Shown here piece by piece: positions 43,658 to 50,223 of a stretch of 64,000 nt of DNA. How positions within the stretch are numbered: the stretch's first letter is position 1; every line of letters begins with the position of its first letter. The DNA comes from an uncultured Aquimarina sp. (GTDB taxonomy: Bacteria; Bacteroidota; Bacteroidia; Flavobacteriales; Flavobacteriaceae). The position numbers were made by a program, and so were the translations under genes. The notes beneath the pieces were generated by a model. The model ran no database searches. It had not been told where the DNA came from and saw only the letters and a list, made by a program, of their open reading frames with translations. The stretch spans positions 1-64,000 of the forward strand of contig CANMDH010000029.1 in the NCBI GenBank assembly GCA_947496555.1. Direction: 5' to 3'.

Positions 43658-43744
43658 TTAATTAGATATGATGGTTAATCCTAACATCATTAGGGTTATC
43701 GATGTCATCATATATAGTATGGTAATAATGATTAGCTTTTTCAT
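43658..43744 (-). CDS. 28-residue hydrophobic peptide, first cistron of an AraC-element operon
   Basis: MKKLIIITILYMMTSITL continues for ten more residues to a stop: two Lys then an almost entirely hydrophobic helix. Its ATG lies 31 bases after the -7 element of the upstream AraC-type promoter and its stop is 24 bases before the VOC ATG. Position, A-rich leader and composition make it a credible small membrane protein or leader peptide, but there is no family evidence. Confidence 0.5.
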   Translation of the reverse strand: MKKLIIITILYMMTSITLMMLGLTIISN

Positions 43745-43774
43745 CACAATTTTTTATTGTTATTATTTACACTA

Positions 43775-43839
43775 CAAATTTAGGATTGAGGTATACTAAG
43801 ATTATGGTAGTTTTTAAAGTAAGAATGGTAGATTTTTAA
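43775..43839 (-). promoter_or_regulatory. AraC-type operator/promoter, copy 1
   Basis: On the minus strand, direct repeats (plus-strand TGGTAG at 43805 and 43826, exactly 21 bases apart) stand upstream of a perfect -7 element TAAATTTG (43775-43782). The block from TGGTAG to the T-rich tail is nearly identical to copies 2 and 3. Confidence 0.75.
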
Positions 43840-43867
43840 TATAAAACAGATCGCGATTGCGACCTGT
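43840..43867 (-). terminator. terminator after the SnoaL-like gene
   Basis: ACAGGTCGC, loop AATC, GCGATCTGT (one G-U pair), then TTTATATT on the minus strand. It separates the SnoaL/VOC operon from the next AraC-type promoter. Confidence 0.65.
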
Positions 43868-43893
43868 TGATGATTTATTAAATTAACATGTCA

Positions 43894-44397
43894 CTATCTT
43901 TTCACTGGCCCAGAGATATGTTCATGAATGATTTTCCATTCGTCCTTCTTTTTTAACCAAACAAGAGTAGAGTGAAACTCACCCTCTACAGGAGAACCAT
44001 CATTTAATGTACCTTTACCTGAAAAGAGTAAGGTGGTCAATGCCATATTCTGATCTATGGTAATTTGTATATCATCCAGCTTATAGACTGTCCAGGTATT
44101 AAAATTTTGCATGGCTGTGCTCCATAATGCCTGGTAATTATCCCAACCTTTGATTACAGTGCTTTTTGGTGACATTAGATCAAAGGCCAACAATCGGTCT
44201 GTATGATCATATAGGTGTTCAATTTTTTCAATCTTATAAGGTTTTTCGGTTATACTCCATAGTTTATAATCTTCTATAAGCTGTTGCAAACTCATTTTGT
44301 CTTGTTCTAAGTTGTTTTGAGCACTACTAATGCTAAACGACATTATAGTGATCAAAAACAACGAATATCTGTTTATAATTTTACTTAAAGTTTTCAT
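43894..44397 (-). CDS. exported SnoaL/NTF2-like protein
   Basis: 167 residues with signal peptide (MKTLSKIINRYSLFLITIMSFSISSAQ). NTF2-like body: LIEDYKLWSITEKPYKIEKIEHLYDHTDRLLAFDL, VIKGWDNYQALWST, DNMALTTLLFSGKGTLNDGSPVEGEFHSTLVWLKKKDEWKIIHEHISGP. The last part is the usual calcium/calmodulin-kinase-association-like SnoaL ending. Small-molecule binding or isomerase role possible. Second gene of AraC-element operon 2. Confidence 0.8.
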   Translation of the reverse strand: MKTLSKIINRYSLFLITIMSFSISSAQNNLEQDKMSLQQLIEDYKLWSITEKPYKIEKIEHLYDHTDRLLAFDLMSPKSTVIKGWDNYQALWSTAMQNFNTWTVYKLDDIQITIDQNMALTTLLFSGKGTLNDGSPVEGEFHSTLVWLKKKDEWKIIHEHISGPVKR

Positions 44398-44415
44398 TTT
44401 TTAATTCTTTTAAAT

Positions 44416-44928
44416 TTATAATTCTTCTACGAATTCTATGAGATTATTGTTGTTATCTTTAATAATAGCCCACTTGAAGGCTACCTGATTGTCCTTGTCT
44501 TCAAAAAGTCTAGGAGACACGTCTATTTTTACACCTTTCTGTTGTAGTTTGGTGATATATTTGTCCAGATTTTTTACTTTGAAAGCAATACGCTTTACCC
44601 CTTGTACAGCAAGGTCGGCAAATGTGTTTTTTCTATACTCTGGAATATTTTTAGAACCTTTACTTTTCATTAACATAAGCTCAAAATGACCCATCGTTAG
44701 TAGTTGTGCGGTTAATCCCTTTTCGGGGACATTGAACTTTTTATAAGCAACAAAATCAAGTTTTGATATATACCAATTTGCAGCTTCTTCGACATCTGGG
44801 ACAGAGATGACTAGATGAAGAGGTTTAAAAGTCGTTTTATTTTCTACTTGAGCGTTCAATAAGCCGGAAATCAAGAGTAGGGCTATGCCAAGTATTTTTT
44901 TTGTAAAAGTTATTTTTAACGTTTTCAT
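44416..44928 (-). CDS. exported VOC-superfamily protein
   Basis: 170 residues with signal peptide (about 1-27, ending LLNAQ). VOC module: PLHLVISVPDVEEAANWYISKLDFVAYKKF, LTMGHFELMLMKSKG, RIAFKVKNLDKYITKLQQKGVKI, DNNNNLIEFVEEL. Candidate ligands are His, Glu and the last Glu. Directly downstream of AraC-type element copy 2; the SnoaL-like gene follows after 18 bases. Confidence 0.82.
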   Translation of the reverse strand: MKTLKITFTKKILGIALLLISGLLNAQVENKTTFKPLHLVISVPDVEEAANWYISKLDFVAYKKFNVPEKGLTAQLLTMGHFELMLMKSKGSKNIPEYRKNTFADLAVQGVKRIAFKVKNLDKYITKLQQKGVKIDVSPRLFEDKDNQVAFKWAIIKDNNNNLIEFVEEL

Positions 44929-44955
44929 GATTCCTATTATTTTATTTTTATACTA

Positions 44956-45020
44956 CAAATTTAGGTTAGTAAGGGGTAGATCTTTGGTAGTATTTACAGT
45001 AGAAATGGTAGATTTTCAAG
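44956..45020 (-). promoter_or_regulatory. AraC-type operator/promoter, copy 2
   Basis: -7 element TAAATTTG on the minus strand (44956-44963). Plus-strand TGGTAG direct repeats at 44985 and 45006 (21 bases apart) with the shared ACAGTAG block between them. Confidence 0.75.
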
Positions 45021-45023
45021 CAT

Positions 45024-45051
45024 AAAAAAGACTCCCTGTAAAAAGGGAGCC
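45024..45051 (-). terminator. terminator after the ABM gene
   Basis: On the minus strand GGCTCCCT, six-base loop, AGGGAGTC (one G-U pair) and TTTTTT. Confidence 0.8.
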
Positions 45052-45074
45052 TTTGATCTAACCAAAATTTGGGG

Positions 45075-45398
45075 TCATACCCGGTTAGACTCACTTACTA
45101 TATTATAAACTCCGTAAGCAAATGGTTTTTGAAGCATTGGTGTGGCTTTCTCAAAAAAGTTGGTAATATGCTTTGATTTTTGGTGTGCATCGCTTAGTAA
45201 GTACTCTTTATTTTGCCATTCCTCGAAAATGATAAAGTCTTCAGGGTGTTCTGGATTCTGATACATATTAATGCTTAATGCATACGGTTCTTTTAAAGCT
45301 TCAACACTGGTTTGCTGTGCGATAGATTTAAATTGCTCTAGTTGATCTGGTTTTATAGTGGCTGTTATATGAAGTACCACTTTTTCTGTTGTTTTCAT
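45075..45398 (-). CDS. antibiotic biosynthesis monooxygenase (ABM)-like protein
   Basis: 107 residues from MKTTEKVVLHITATIKPDQLEQFKSIAQQTSVEALKEP. The later INMYQNPEHPEDFIIFEEWQNKEYLLSDAHQKSKHITNFFEKATPML is the classic ABM/quinol monooxygenase pattern (EEW and the H-S-H-F stretch). Cytosolic, no signal peptide. A longer frame would overlap the upstream VOC gene and is rejected. Pairs with that VOC gene in AraC-element operon 3. Confidence 0.85.
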   Translation of the reverse strand: MKTTEKVVLHITATIKPDQLEQFKSIAQQTSVEALKEPYALSINMYQNPEHPEDFIIFEEWQNKEYLLSDAHQKSKHITNFFEKATPMLQKPFAYGVYNIVSESNRV

Positions 45399-45406
45399 GA
45401 TTAATC

Positions 45407-45910
45407 TTATTTTGCAGTTTCTAATAGGTAATTCCAGGTGTCGACGTATGAGTGAGAGTATATCTCTATAATATTGCCCCAAGGGTCCTCACAATATACT
45501 AGTTTGCGATCTCCTCCGGGAAAAATATCCCAGTTCTTTGTGCGTTGTTTTCCTCCATTCGAAACAATTTTTGTTGCCAGTTGTTCTGGGTTTGGATCCG
45601 TGATAGCGAAATGGAAAATTCCATTTTTCCAATACTCCATATTATTTTCTTTGCTTCCAGATTCGGGATCATCAAACTCAAATAATTCTAAACCTATACC
45701 ATTTCCTGTTTTAAGGTGTGCAAATTGGCCACTCTTAAGACGACCGCCTAAGATGTCTATTGCTAATTGTCCAAAATGTGAGTCATCAGGTTGTAAAGGT
45801 AATGGGCCAATGATCAGTTCAAAACCAAAAAGGTTGCTATACCATTCTATGGCTTTCTCAATGCTGGATACGGTTAAACCAATGTGATTGATTGCTACTT
45901 GTGTTTTCAT
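45407..45910 (-). CDS. VOC-superfamily (glyoxalase-fold) protein
   Basis: 167 residues, no signal peptide. MKTQVAINHIGLTVSSIEKAIEWYSNLFGFELIIGPLPL, LKTGNGIGLELFEFDDPESG, GIFHFAITDPNPEQLATKIVSNGGKQ, YCEDPWGNIIEIYSHSYVDTW. Likely metal ligands His9, Glu in LELFEF and Glu in NIIEIY. Directly behind AraC-type element copy 3 and 108 bases from the AraC gene's stop. Confidence 0.88.
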   Translation of the reverse strand: MKTQVAINHIGLTVSSIEKAIEWYSNLFGFELIIGPLPLQPDDSHFGQLAIDILGGRLKSGQFAHLKTGNGIGLELFEFDDPESGSKENNMEYWKNGIFHFAITDPNPEQLATKIVSNGGKQRTKNWDIFPGGDRKLVYCEDPWGNIIEIYSHSYVDTWNYLLETAK

Positions 45911-45944
45911 AACTATATTTTATAAAGGATTTTTATTTTACACT

Positions 45945-46007
45945 ACAAATGTAAGATCCAATAGAACCAAGATTATGGTAGTTTTTACAGTAGGAATGGT
46001 AATTTTT
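45945..46007 (-). promoter_or_regulatory. AraC-type operator/promoter, copy 3
   Basis: -7 element TACATTTG on the minus strand (45945-45952). Plus-strand TGGTAG at 45975 and TGGTAA at 45996, again 21 bases apart, with ACAGTAG between. Confidence 0.75.
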
Positions 46008-46029
46008 AAGAGAAAAATAAAATATAGAA

Positions 46030-46935
46030 TTAACCTTTGCTTGTTTTTTGAAATTGCCCAGGGGTCAAGTCTTCAGAGCTTTTAAAAAATTTAGTAAAGT
46101 ATGAAGTATCATTGAATTTTAAGAAGTAGGCCACCTCAGAAACAGTCATATCTGTTGAAAGAAGTAAAGATTTAGCTTCAAGAATCGTACGATTCTTAAT
46201 CAATTGACCAGCAGTTTTTCCAGTATGTTTTTTAAGTGTATTGCTTAAGTGATTTGGGTGGGTATGAAGAGTATCTGCAAAATCATTGACAGAGAAAATG
46301 TGTTCAGCTTTGTTTGATGCAATATCATAAAAATGTTTTTCTAAGGCAGTATTAAAATCAATAACTAATCGTGTGTCGGGTTTTTCTTCTGTTTCTTCAT
46401 ATAATTCTTGATGCAATTTTCGGGATTCGTTCAGTATAATATAAAGTTGATACCAACAGTTGTCTAGTTGAGAGGCTATAAAATAGTCATATAATTGTGT
46501 AATAAGTAGAGTAAATTTTTGAAGTAATGCTCCTTCAAGCTGAAATTTTTGATTTCCTTTTAAACTATAAAAAGGATAATCATTAAAATGATTGGGCAAT
46601 TTGGTATTGGTAGTAAATTCATCGGTAAAAATACACACAAAGCCTTTCCAGTTGTTTTCATTTCGTTTATAATACCTTAAGTGTTGTGGTCCAAGAAAAT
46701 AGAGTGAACCAGGACACATATGATAGTCACGAAGTCCAATTTTATAATCGGCTTCTCCGTCGAGTAATAAAATAACTACATATGTATTGCTGCGAAAAAT
46801 AGCAGTTTCGTTAATCTGAGTCTCTGGCGCATCCTCAAAACGATGAATCTGGAAATGCTCATGTCCGGGCGTAACTGTTTTAAGACCTCTAAGCAAAGTA
46901 GCAATATCTTTAAAAACAACAATTTCTTTACTCAT
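46030..46935 (-). CDS. AraC-family regulator (second)
   Basis: 301 residues. Cupin-like N-terminal domain (about 20-150, including YVVILLLDGEADYKIGLRDYHMCPGSLYFLGPQH). C-terminal AraC double HTH (about 200-298): FSVNDFADTLHTHPNHLSNTLKKHTGKTAGQLIKNR and MTVSEVAYFLKFNDTSYFTKFFKSSEDLTPGQFQKTS. It sits next to three near-identical 21-base-spaced direct-repeat promoters and is their best candidate regulator. Divergent from the ECF sigma gene. Confidence 0.9.
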   Translation of the reverse strand: MSKEIVVFKDIATLLRGLKTVTPGHEHFQIHRFEDAPETQINETAIFRSNTYVVILLLDGEADYKIGLRDYHMCPGSLYFLGPQHLRYYKRNENNWKGFVCIFTDEFTTNTKLPNHFNDYPFYSLKGNQKFQLEGALLQKFTLLITQLYDYFIASQLDNCWYQLYIILNESRKLHQELYEETEEKPDTRLVIDFNTALEKHFYDIASNKAEHIFSVNDFADTLHTHPNHLSNTLKKHTGKTAGQLIKNRTILEAKSLLLSTDMTVSEVAYFLKFNDTSYFTKFFKSSEDLTPGQFQKTSKG

Positions 46936-47016
46936 AGATTAAAAATATAGATTTTGAATGAGACAAATCGTTAGAAGAATTGTAAATTATCAATGTATGG
47001 CTATTACCTCAAAACA

Positions 47017-47052
47017 AAGTTGTCACACATTTATAAGTATTGCATCCAAGTA
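47017..47052 (+). promoter_or_regulatory. ECF-type promoter copy 1 (sigma gene autoregulation)
   Basis: AAGTTGTCACAC, 15 bases, ATCCAAGTA. The same two boxes at the same spacing stand before the SRPBCC-DinB operon. TGTCAC resembles the -35 box described for ECF41-type promoters; the -10 part differs. Confidence 0.65.
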
Positions 47053-47064
47053 AAAAAACATAGT

Positions 47065-47943
47065 ATGGAAAATCCATTTTTAAAAGAATATCCAGGAGAT
47101 ACTACTGATATTCAGTTGGTCAATGATGCTAAATCAGGGGATAAAAAGTCATTAGAAGCATTAATTCTAAAGCATCAGCCATACATATATAATATTGCAT
47201 GGAAAATGGTACGGAACCCAACCGATGCCGAAGACTTGACCCAGGAAGTGAATATAAAAGTGATTACTAAGCTTTCTCAGTTTGAAGGAAAAAGCTCTTT
47301 CAGAACGTGGTTGTATAGAATTGTAGCGAATCATTTTTTAATGACCAAACGGAAGTCCGCGGGTACGGTTTTAAATAGTTTTGATGCCATGGAGCAAGCT
47401 TTGGATAATACCCCCGATGTGCCACTTACCGAACTAGAACAACGAGAAAACAAACAGCTAATTCGTGAAATGAATTATATGTGTATGAGCGGAATGTTAT
47501 TGTGCTTAACAAAAGAACAACGATTGACCTTTATTTTAGGTGAAATGTTTAATGCTGATCATAATGTGGGTTCAGAAATTCTAGGAATATCTAAGGATAA
47601 CTTCAGAAAAAGACTCTCTAGAGCGCGTCGGGATATATTTAATTTTATGAATGATAAATGTGGTTTAGTAAATAAAAATAATCCTTGTCGTTGCCATAAA
47701 AAGGTCACGTATGCTATTAAAGGGAAAGCGATAGATAGTAAAAATTTACTTTTTAACCGTTCAGAACATTCTAAATTTAGAAATATTTTAAGACCAAAAG
47801 CAGATAGAATGCTTGACTATGTAGATGATAAATATGCCCAACTCTATCAAGAACTCCCTTATAAGAAAGACTTCGATAAAAAAACATTTCTAGAGGATAT
47901 TGTAAATGATGAGAATATCAAAAAAATAATGAATCTGAATTAG
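47065..47943 (+). CDS. ECF sigma factor with C-terminal zinc-like extension
   Basis: 292 residues. Region 2 at about 20-90 (LKHQPYIYNIAWKMVRNPTDAEDLTQEVNIKVITKLSQFEGKSSFRTWLYRIVANHF) and region 4 at about 140-195 (LTKEQRLTFILGEMFNADHNVGSEILGISKDNFRKRLSRARRDI). An extra tail of about 95 residues follows with CGLVNKNNPCRCHKK, possibly metal-binding. No anti-sigma gene is adjacent, so the tail may regulate activity. The start is the Met 24 codons inside the longest frame, because the shared promoter lies between the two candidates. Confidence 0.88.
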   Translation: MENPFLKEYPGDTTDIQLVNDAKSGDKKSLEALILKHQPYIYNIAWKMVRNPTDAEDLTQEVNIKVITKLSQFEGKSSFRTWLYRIVANHFLMTKRKSAGTVLNSFDAMEQALDNTPDVPLTELEQRENKQLIREMNYMCMSGMLLCLTKEQRLTFILGEMFNADHNVGSEILGISKDNFRKRLSRARRDIFNFMNDKCGLVNKNNPCRCHKKVTYAIKGKAIDSKNLLFNRSEHSKFRNILRPKADRMLDYVDDKYAQLYQELPYKKDFDKKTFLEDIVNDENIKKIMNLN

Positions 47944-47962
47944 AAAAATTAAATATCTATTT

Positions 47963-47991
47963 AACCCGAACGTAATGTTCGGGTTTTTTTA
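47963..47991 (+). terminator. terminator of the ECF sigma gene
   Basis: AACCCGAAC, five-base loop, GTTCGGGTT, then a T run. Confidence 0.88.
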
Positions 47992-47995
47992 TGCG

Positions 47996-48031
47996 AAGTT
48001 GTCACGCTTATCCCCATTACGAATCTAAGTA
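47996..48031 (+). promoter_or_regulatory. ECF-type promoter copy 2 (SRPBCC-DinB operon)
   Basis: AAGTTGTCACGC, 15 bases, ATCTAAGTA: 19 of 21 box bases equal to the copy before the sigma gene at identical spacing. It begins four bases after the terminator's T run. Confidence 0.68.
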
Positions 48032-48052
48032 TAAACGAAAAATACAAAAACC

Positions 48053-48556
48053 ATGAAAATTCAAAAAACAATCAATATAAATGCCCCGGCAGAGAAAGTT
48101 TGGGAGGTATTATGGGATAACTATGGCCGGGTATGTGAATGGGCAAGCACTGTGAATAATTCTGATTTCAGAAATGTACACGGGAATAATGATGGAGGTA
48201 GGACATGCATGTCTACCTGGGGAGAAATTCACGAGATCGTGGAAAATCTGGATACAGAAAATAAAACCTACACCTATTATGCAGATGGGCTGCCCTCTAT
48301 TATGAAAAGAGCAAAAAATACCTGGAAAGTACTTCCCAAAGGAGTAAACACCTCCGAAGTAGCTATTGATTTGGATATTGAATTTGCTACAATTCCAAAA
48401 ATATTAATAGGTTGGATGATTGTTCCAAAGATGAAAAAAGACATTAATCAAACCCTAGAAGATCTTAAGTTTTTTGTTGAAACCGGTAAACAAACTGAAG
48501 TCAAAATCAAGTCGGACCAAAAATACTTTAAAAAGAAAGGCCAAAAAGCCGCATAA
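48053..48556 (+). CDS. SRPBCC (polyketide cyclase-like) protein
   Basis: 167 residues. Starts MKIQKTININAPAEKVWEVLWDNYGRVCEWASTV, a standard SRPBCC opening. The helix-grip fold continues through TYTYYADGLPSIMKRAKNTWKVLPKG, with a basic C-terminal tail (about 150-167, many Lys). Cytosolic. First gene of the predicted ECF-controlled operon, 20 bases before the DinB-like gene. Confidence 0.85.
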   Translation: MKIQKTININAPAEKVWEVLWDNYGRVCEWASTVNNSDFRNVHGNNDGGRTCMSTWGEIHEIVENLDTENKTYTYYADGLPSIMKRAKNTWKVLPKGVNTSEVAIDLDIEFATIPKILIGWMIVPKMKKDINQTLEDLKFFVETGKQTEVKIKSDQKYFKKKGQKAA

Positions 48557-48575
48557 ATCTTAAATCCAATAAAAA

Positions 48576-49169
48576 ATGAAACGATTAGTAGCAAAAGGAT
48601 TGGCAATAATAGCTATATCAATAGGAATGATTTCCTGTAAACAAGAACCAAAAACAATAGAAAAAGAAGTAATTAAAGAAATTTATAAACCTATGGATGT
48701 ACAAGTGTTAAAAGCCCAATATGACCTGCATGCGGCTCTATTTTCAAAGAATCTCGATGATATTTCAGATGCAGAAGCTTCAAGGAGAATTAATAACGCC
48801 AATAGTTTAGCCTGGATTGTAGGACATACAGTTGACATTCAGTACAACCTGGCAATGCTATTGAGTCTTGAAACGCAAAACCCGTATGCCGATCAATTTG
48901 CCTTCGGAAAAAAGTTTGATCCCAAAGCAAAATATCCATCATTGTCAAAAATGAAATCAGATTGGGATGCTTTATCTCCTAAAATTTCTGAAGCTATTGG
49001 TAAACTTACCGAAGAACAATTGAATGCAAAAACCCCGTTTCCAATTCCATTCCCAGAGCAAACAATGAGAGGGTTATATGTATTCCAAATGCATCATTTG
49101 GGATACGAATTTGGCCAAATTGGATTGTATAGAAAATTCTTAGGAAAATCACCCTTTAGTTATCAATAA
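48576..49169 (+). CDS. DinB-like lipoprotein
   Basis: 197 residues. Lipoprotein signal with Cys21 (MISCKQ). DinB-like four-helix body: VLKAQYDLHAALFSKNLDDISDAEASRRINNANSLAWIVGHTVDIQYNLAML, with His in WIVGHTVD, and the C-terminal VFQMHHLGYEFGQIGLYRKFLG. DinB proteins are usually cytosolic, so the lipobox is unusual. Confidence 0.78.
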   Translation: MKRLVAKGLAIIAISIGMISCKQEPKTIEKEVIKEIYKPMDVQVLKAQYDLHAALFSKNLDDISDAEASRRINNANSLAWIVGHTVDIQYNLAMLLSLETQNPYADQFAFGKKFDPKAKYPSLSKMKSDWDALSPKISEAIGKLTEEQLNAKTPFPIPFPEQTMRGLYVFQMHHLGYEFGQIGLYRKFLGKSPFSYQ

Positions 49170-49231
49170 AACTTAATGTACACAGAGCTTGTCAAAGTGT
49201 AAAATACCACTATAACATAAATATAAAAATT

Positions 49232-49852
49232 ATGAAAACAACAATGAAAATATTCGTTGCGGGACTTCTATTGTCTATATGCAGCACGACTATGTTTGCA
49301 CAGAGCATGTCAAAAAGGTACAGAACGCTGAAAGTAGAAACTAAAATCAATGCACCGGCGGATCAGGTTTGGCAAGCCATGGTCTTGGATTATGGAGAAA
49401 TTGCCAATTTCTCGCCTTATATCTATGTTTCAAATTATGAAAGAGGTTCTCTAAAAGGAGAAAAAGGAGCAGAACGCAAATGCAGTTTTAACGAAAAAGG
49501 TTCTCGCTGGACCCATGAACGTATCGTAGAAATAGATAACCAAAATATGGTGATGCGCAATATTGTGATTGATGCTCAAAAGTTTCCATTAGATATGGAT
49601 AATTCACAGGCCTATTATCGTGTGAAAGATAACGGTGATGGTACATCGACTGCATCATATGAGTTTCAGTTCAGAACTAAGCCTGCATTTATGGGAGCCT
49701 TGGCCAAAGGGAGTTTTAGAAAAACATTGGCAGGTACATTGGTAGGGTTAAAACATTATGTAGAAACAGGAGAAAAGGTGAATGCCACCAATGATAAGTA
49801 TAAAGAGATAAAGGATAAGTATCCCAAACCTATGTTGCTGAAGACAAAATAA
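49232..49852 (+). CDS. exported SRPBCC protein
   Basis: 206 residues with signal peptide (about 1-24, ending TMFAQ). SRPBCC body: TLKVETKINAPADQVWQAMVLDYGEIANFSPYIYVSNYERGSLKGEKGAERKCSFNEKGSRWTHERIVEI, then DNGDGTSTASYEFQFRTKPAFMGALAKGSFRKTLAGTLVGLKHYVETG. It shares its N-terminal pattern with the protein at 48053 but adds export. Third gene after the ECF-type promoter. Confidence 0.82.
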   Translation: MKTTMKIFVAGLLLSICSTTMFAQSMSKRYRTLKVETKINAPADQVWQAMVLDYGEIANFSPYIYVSNYERGSLKGEKGAERKCSFNEKGSRWTHERIVEIDNQNMVMRNIVIDAQKFPLDMDNSQAYYRVKDNGDGTSTASYEFQFRTKPAFMGALAKGSFRKTLAGTLVGLKHYVETGEKVNATNDKYKEIKDKYPKPMLLKTK

Positions 49853-49873
49853 CGTTATAACCCAAAAACTATA

Positions 49874-49906
49874 AAAGCTCACAAATTTTGTGGGCTTTTT
49901 TTATTC
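49874..49906 (+). terminator. terminator after the exported SRPBCC gene
   Basis: AAAGCTCACA, loop AATTT, TGTGGGCTTT (one U-G pair), then a T run. Beyond it, up to the susC gene, the sequence is AT-rich with one clear palindrome. Confidence 0.8.
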
Positions 49907-49983
49907 TTCAGGCATATTGATAAACTCTTAAACTGTTTTTATAGAATATTCGATTTTTTGATTTTAAAAATGAAAATAATTTA

Positions 49984-49997
49984 CTTAAACGTTTGAG
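49984..49997 (+). promoter_or_regulatory. LacI-type palindrome upstream of susC
   Basis: CTTAAACGTTTGAG: a 14-base palindrome with one mismatched pair and a central CG, as in LacI/GalR operators. It lies about 225 bases before the susC ATG, the only strong symmetry in a 300-base AT-rich gap. A weak -7-like TATCCTTG (about 50100) lies nearer the gene. Confidence 0.4.
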
Positions 49998-50223
49998 AAA
50001 AACTGAAAAAGATATTTTTTTGTTTTTCTAAAACACTGATATTTAGATTTTTAAATAAAAATTTAAAGCTAAAACCTAGTTTCTAAATTAACCATTATTG
50101 TATCCTTGCTTTTTACGTTAAAACCATACTTTTTTTGACTAAGATTTGATAAAAACTAATTTAGAACCACCAAAATTTCGCAAAACAACAAACAAACTAT
50201 TAACAATTTTAAAACAGTCAAGT

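Noticed and set aside
45474-45887. 137-codon plus-strand frame opposite the VOC gene at 45407
   Set aside because: The minus-strand VOC motifs are complete and in operon context; the antisense product has no features.
46993-47064. Longer N terminus for the ECF sigma factor
   Set aside because: The two-box ECF promoter shared with the downstream operon lies inside this stretch, and the sigma homology begins after the later Met.
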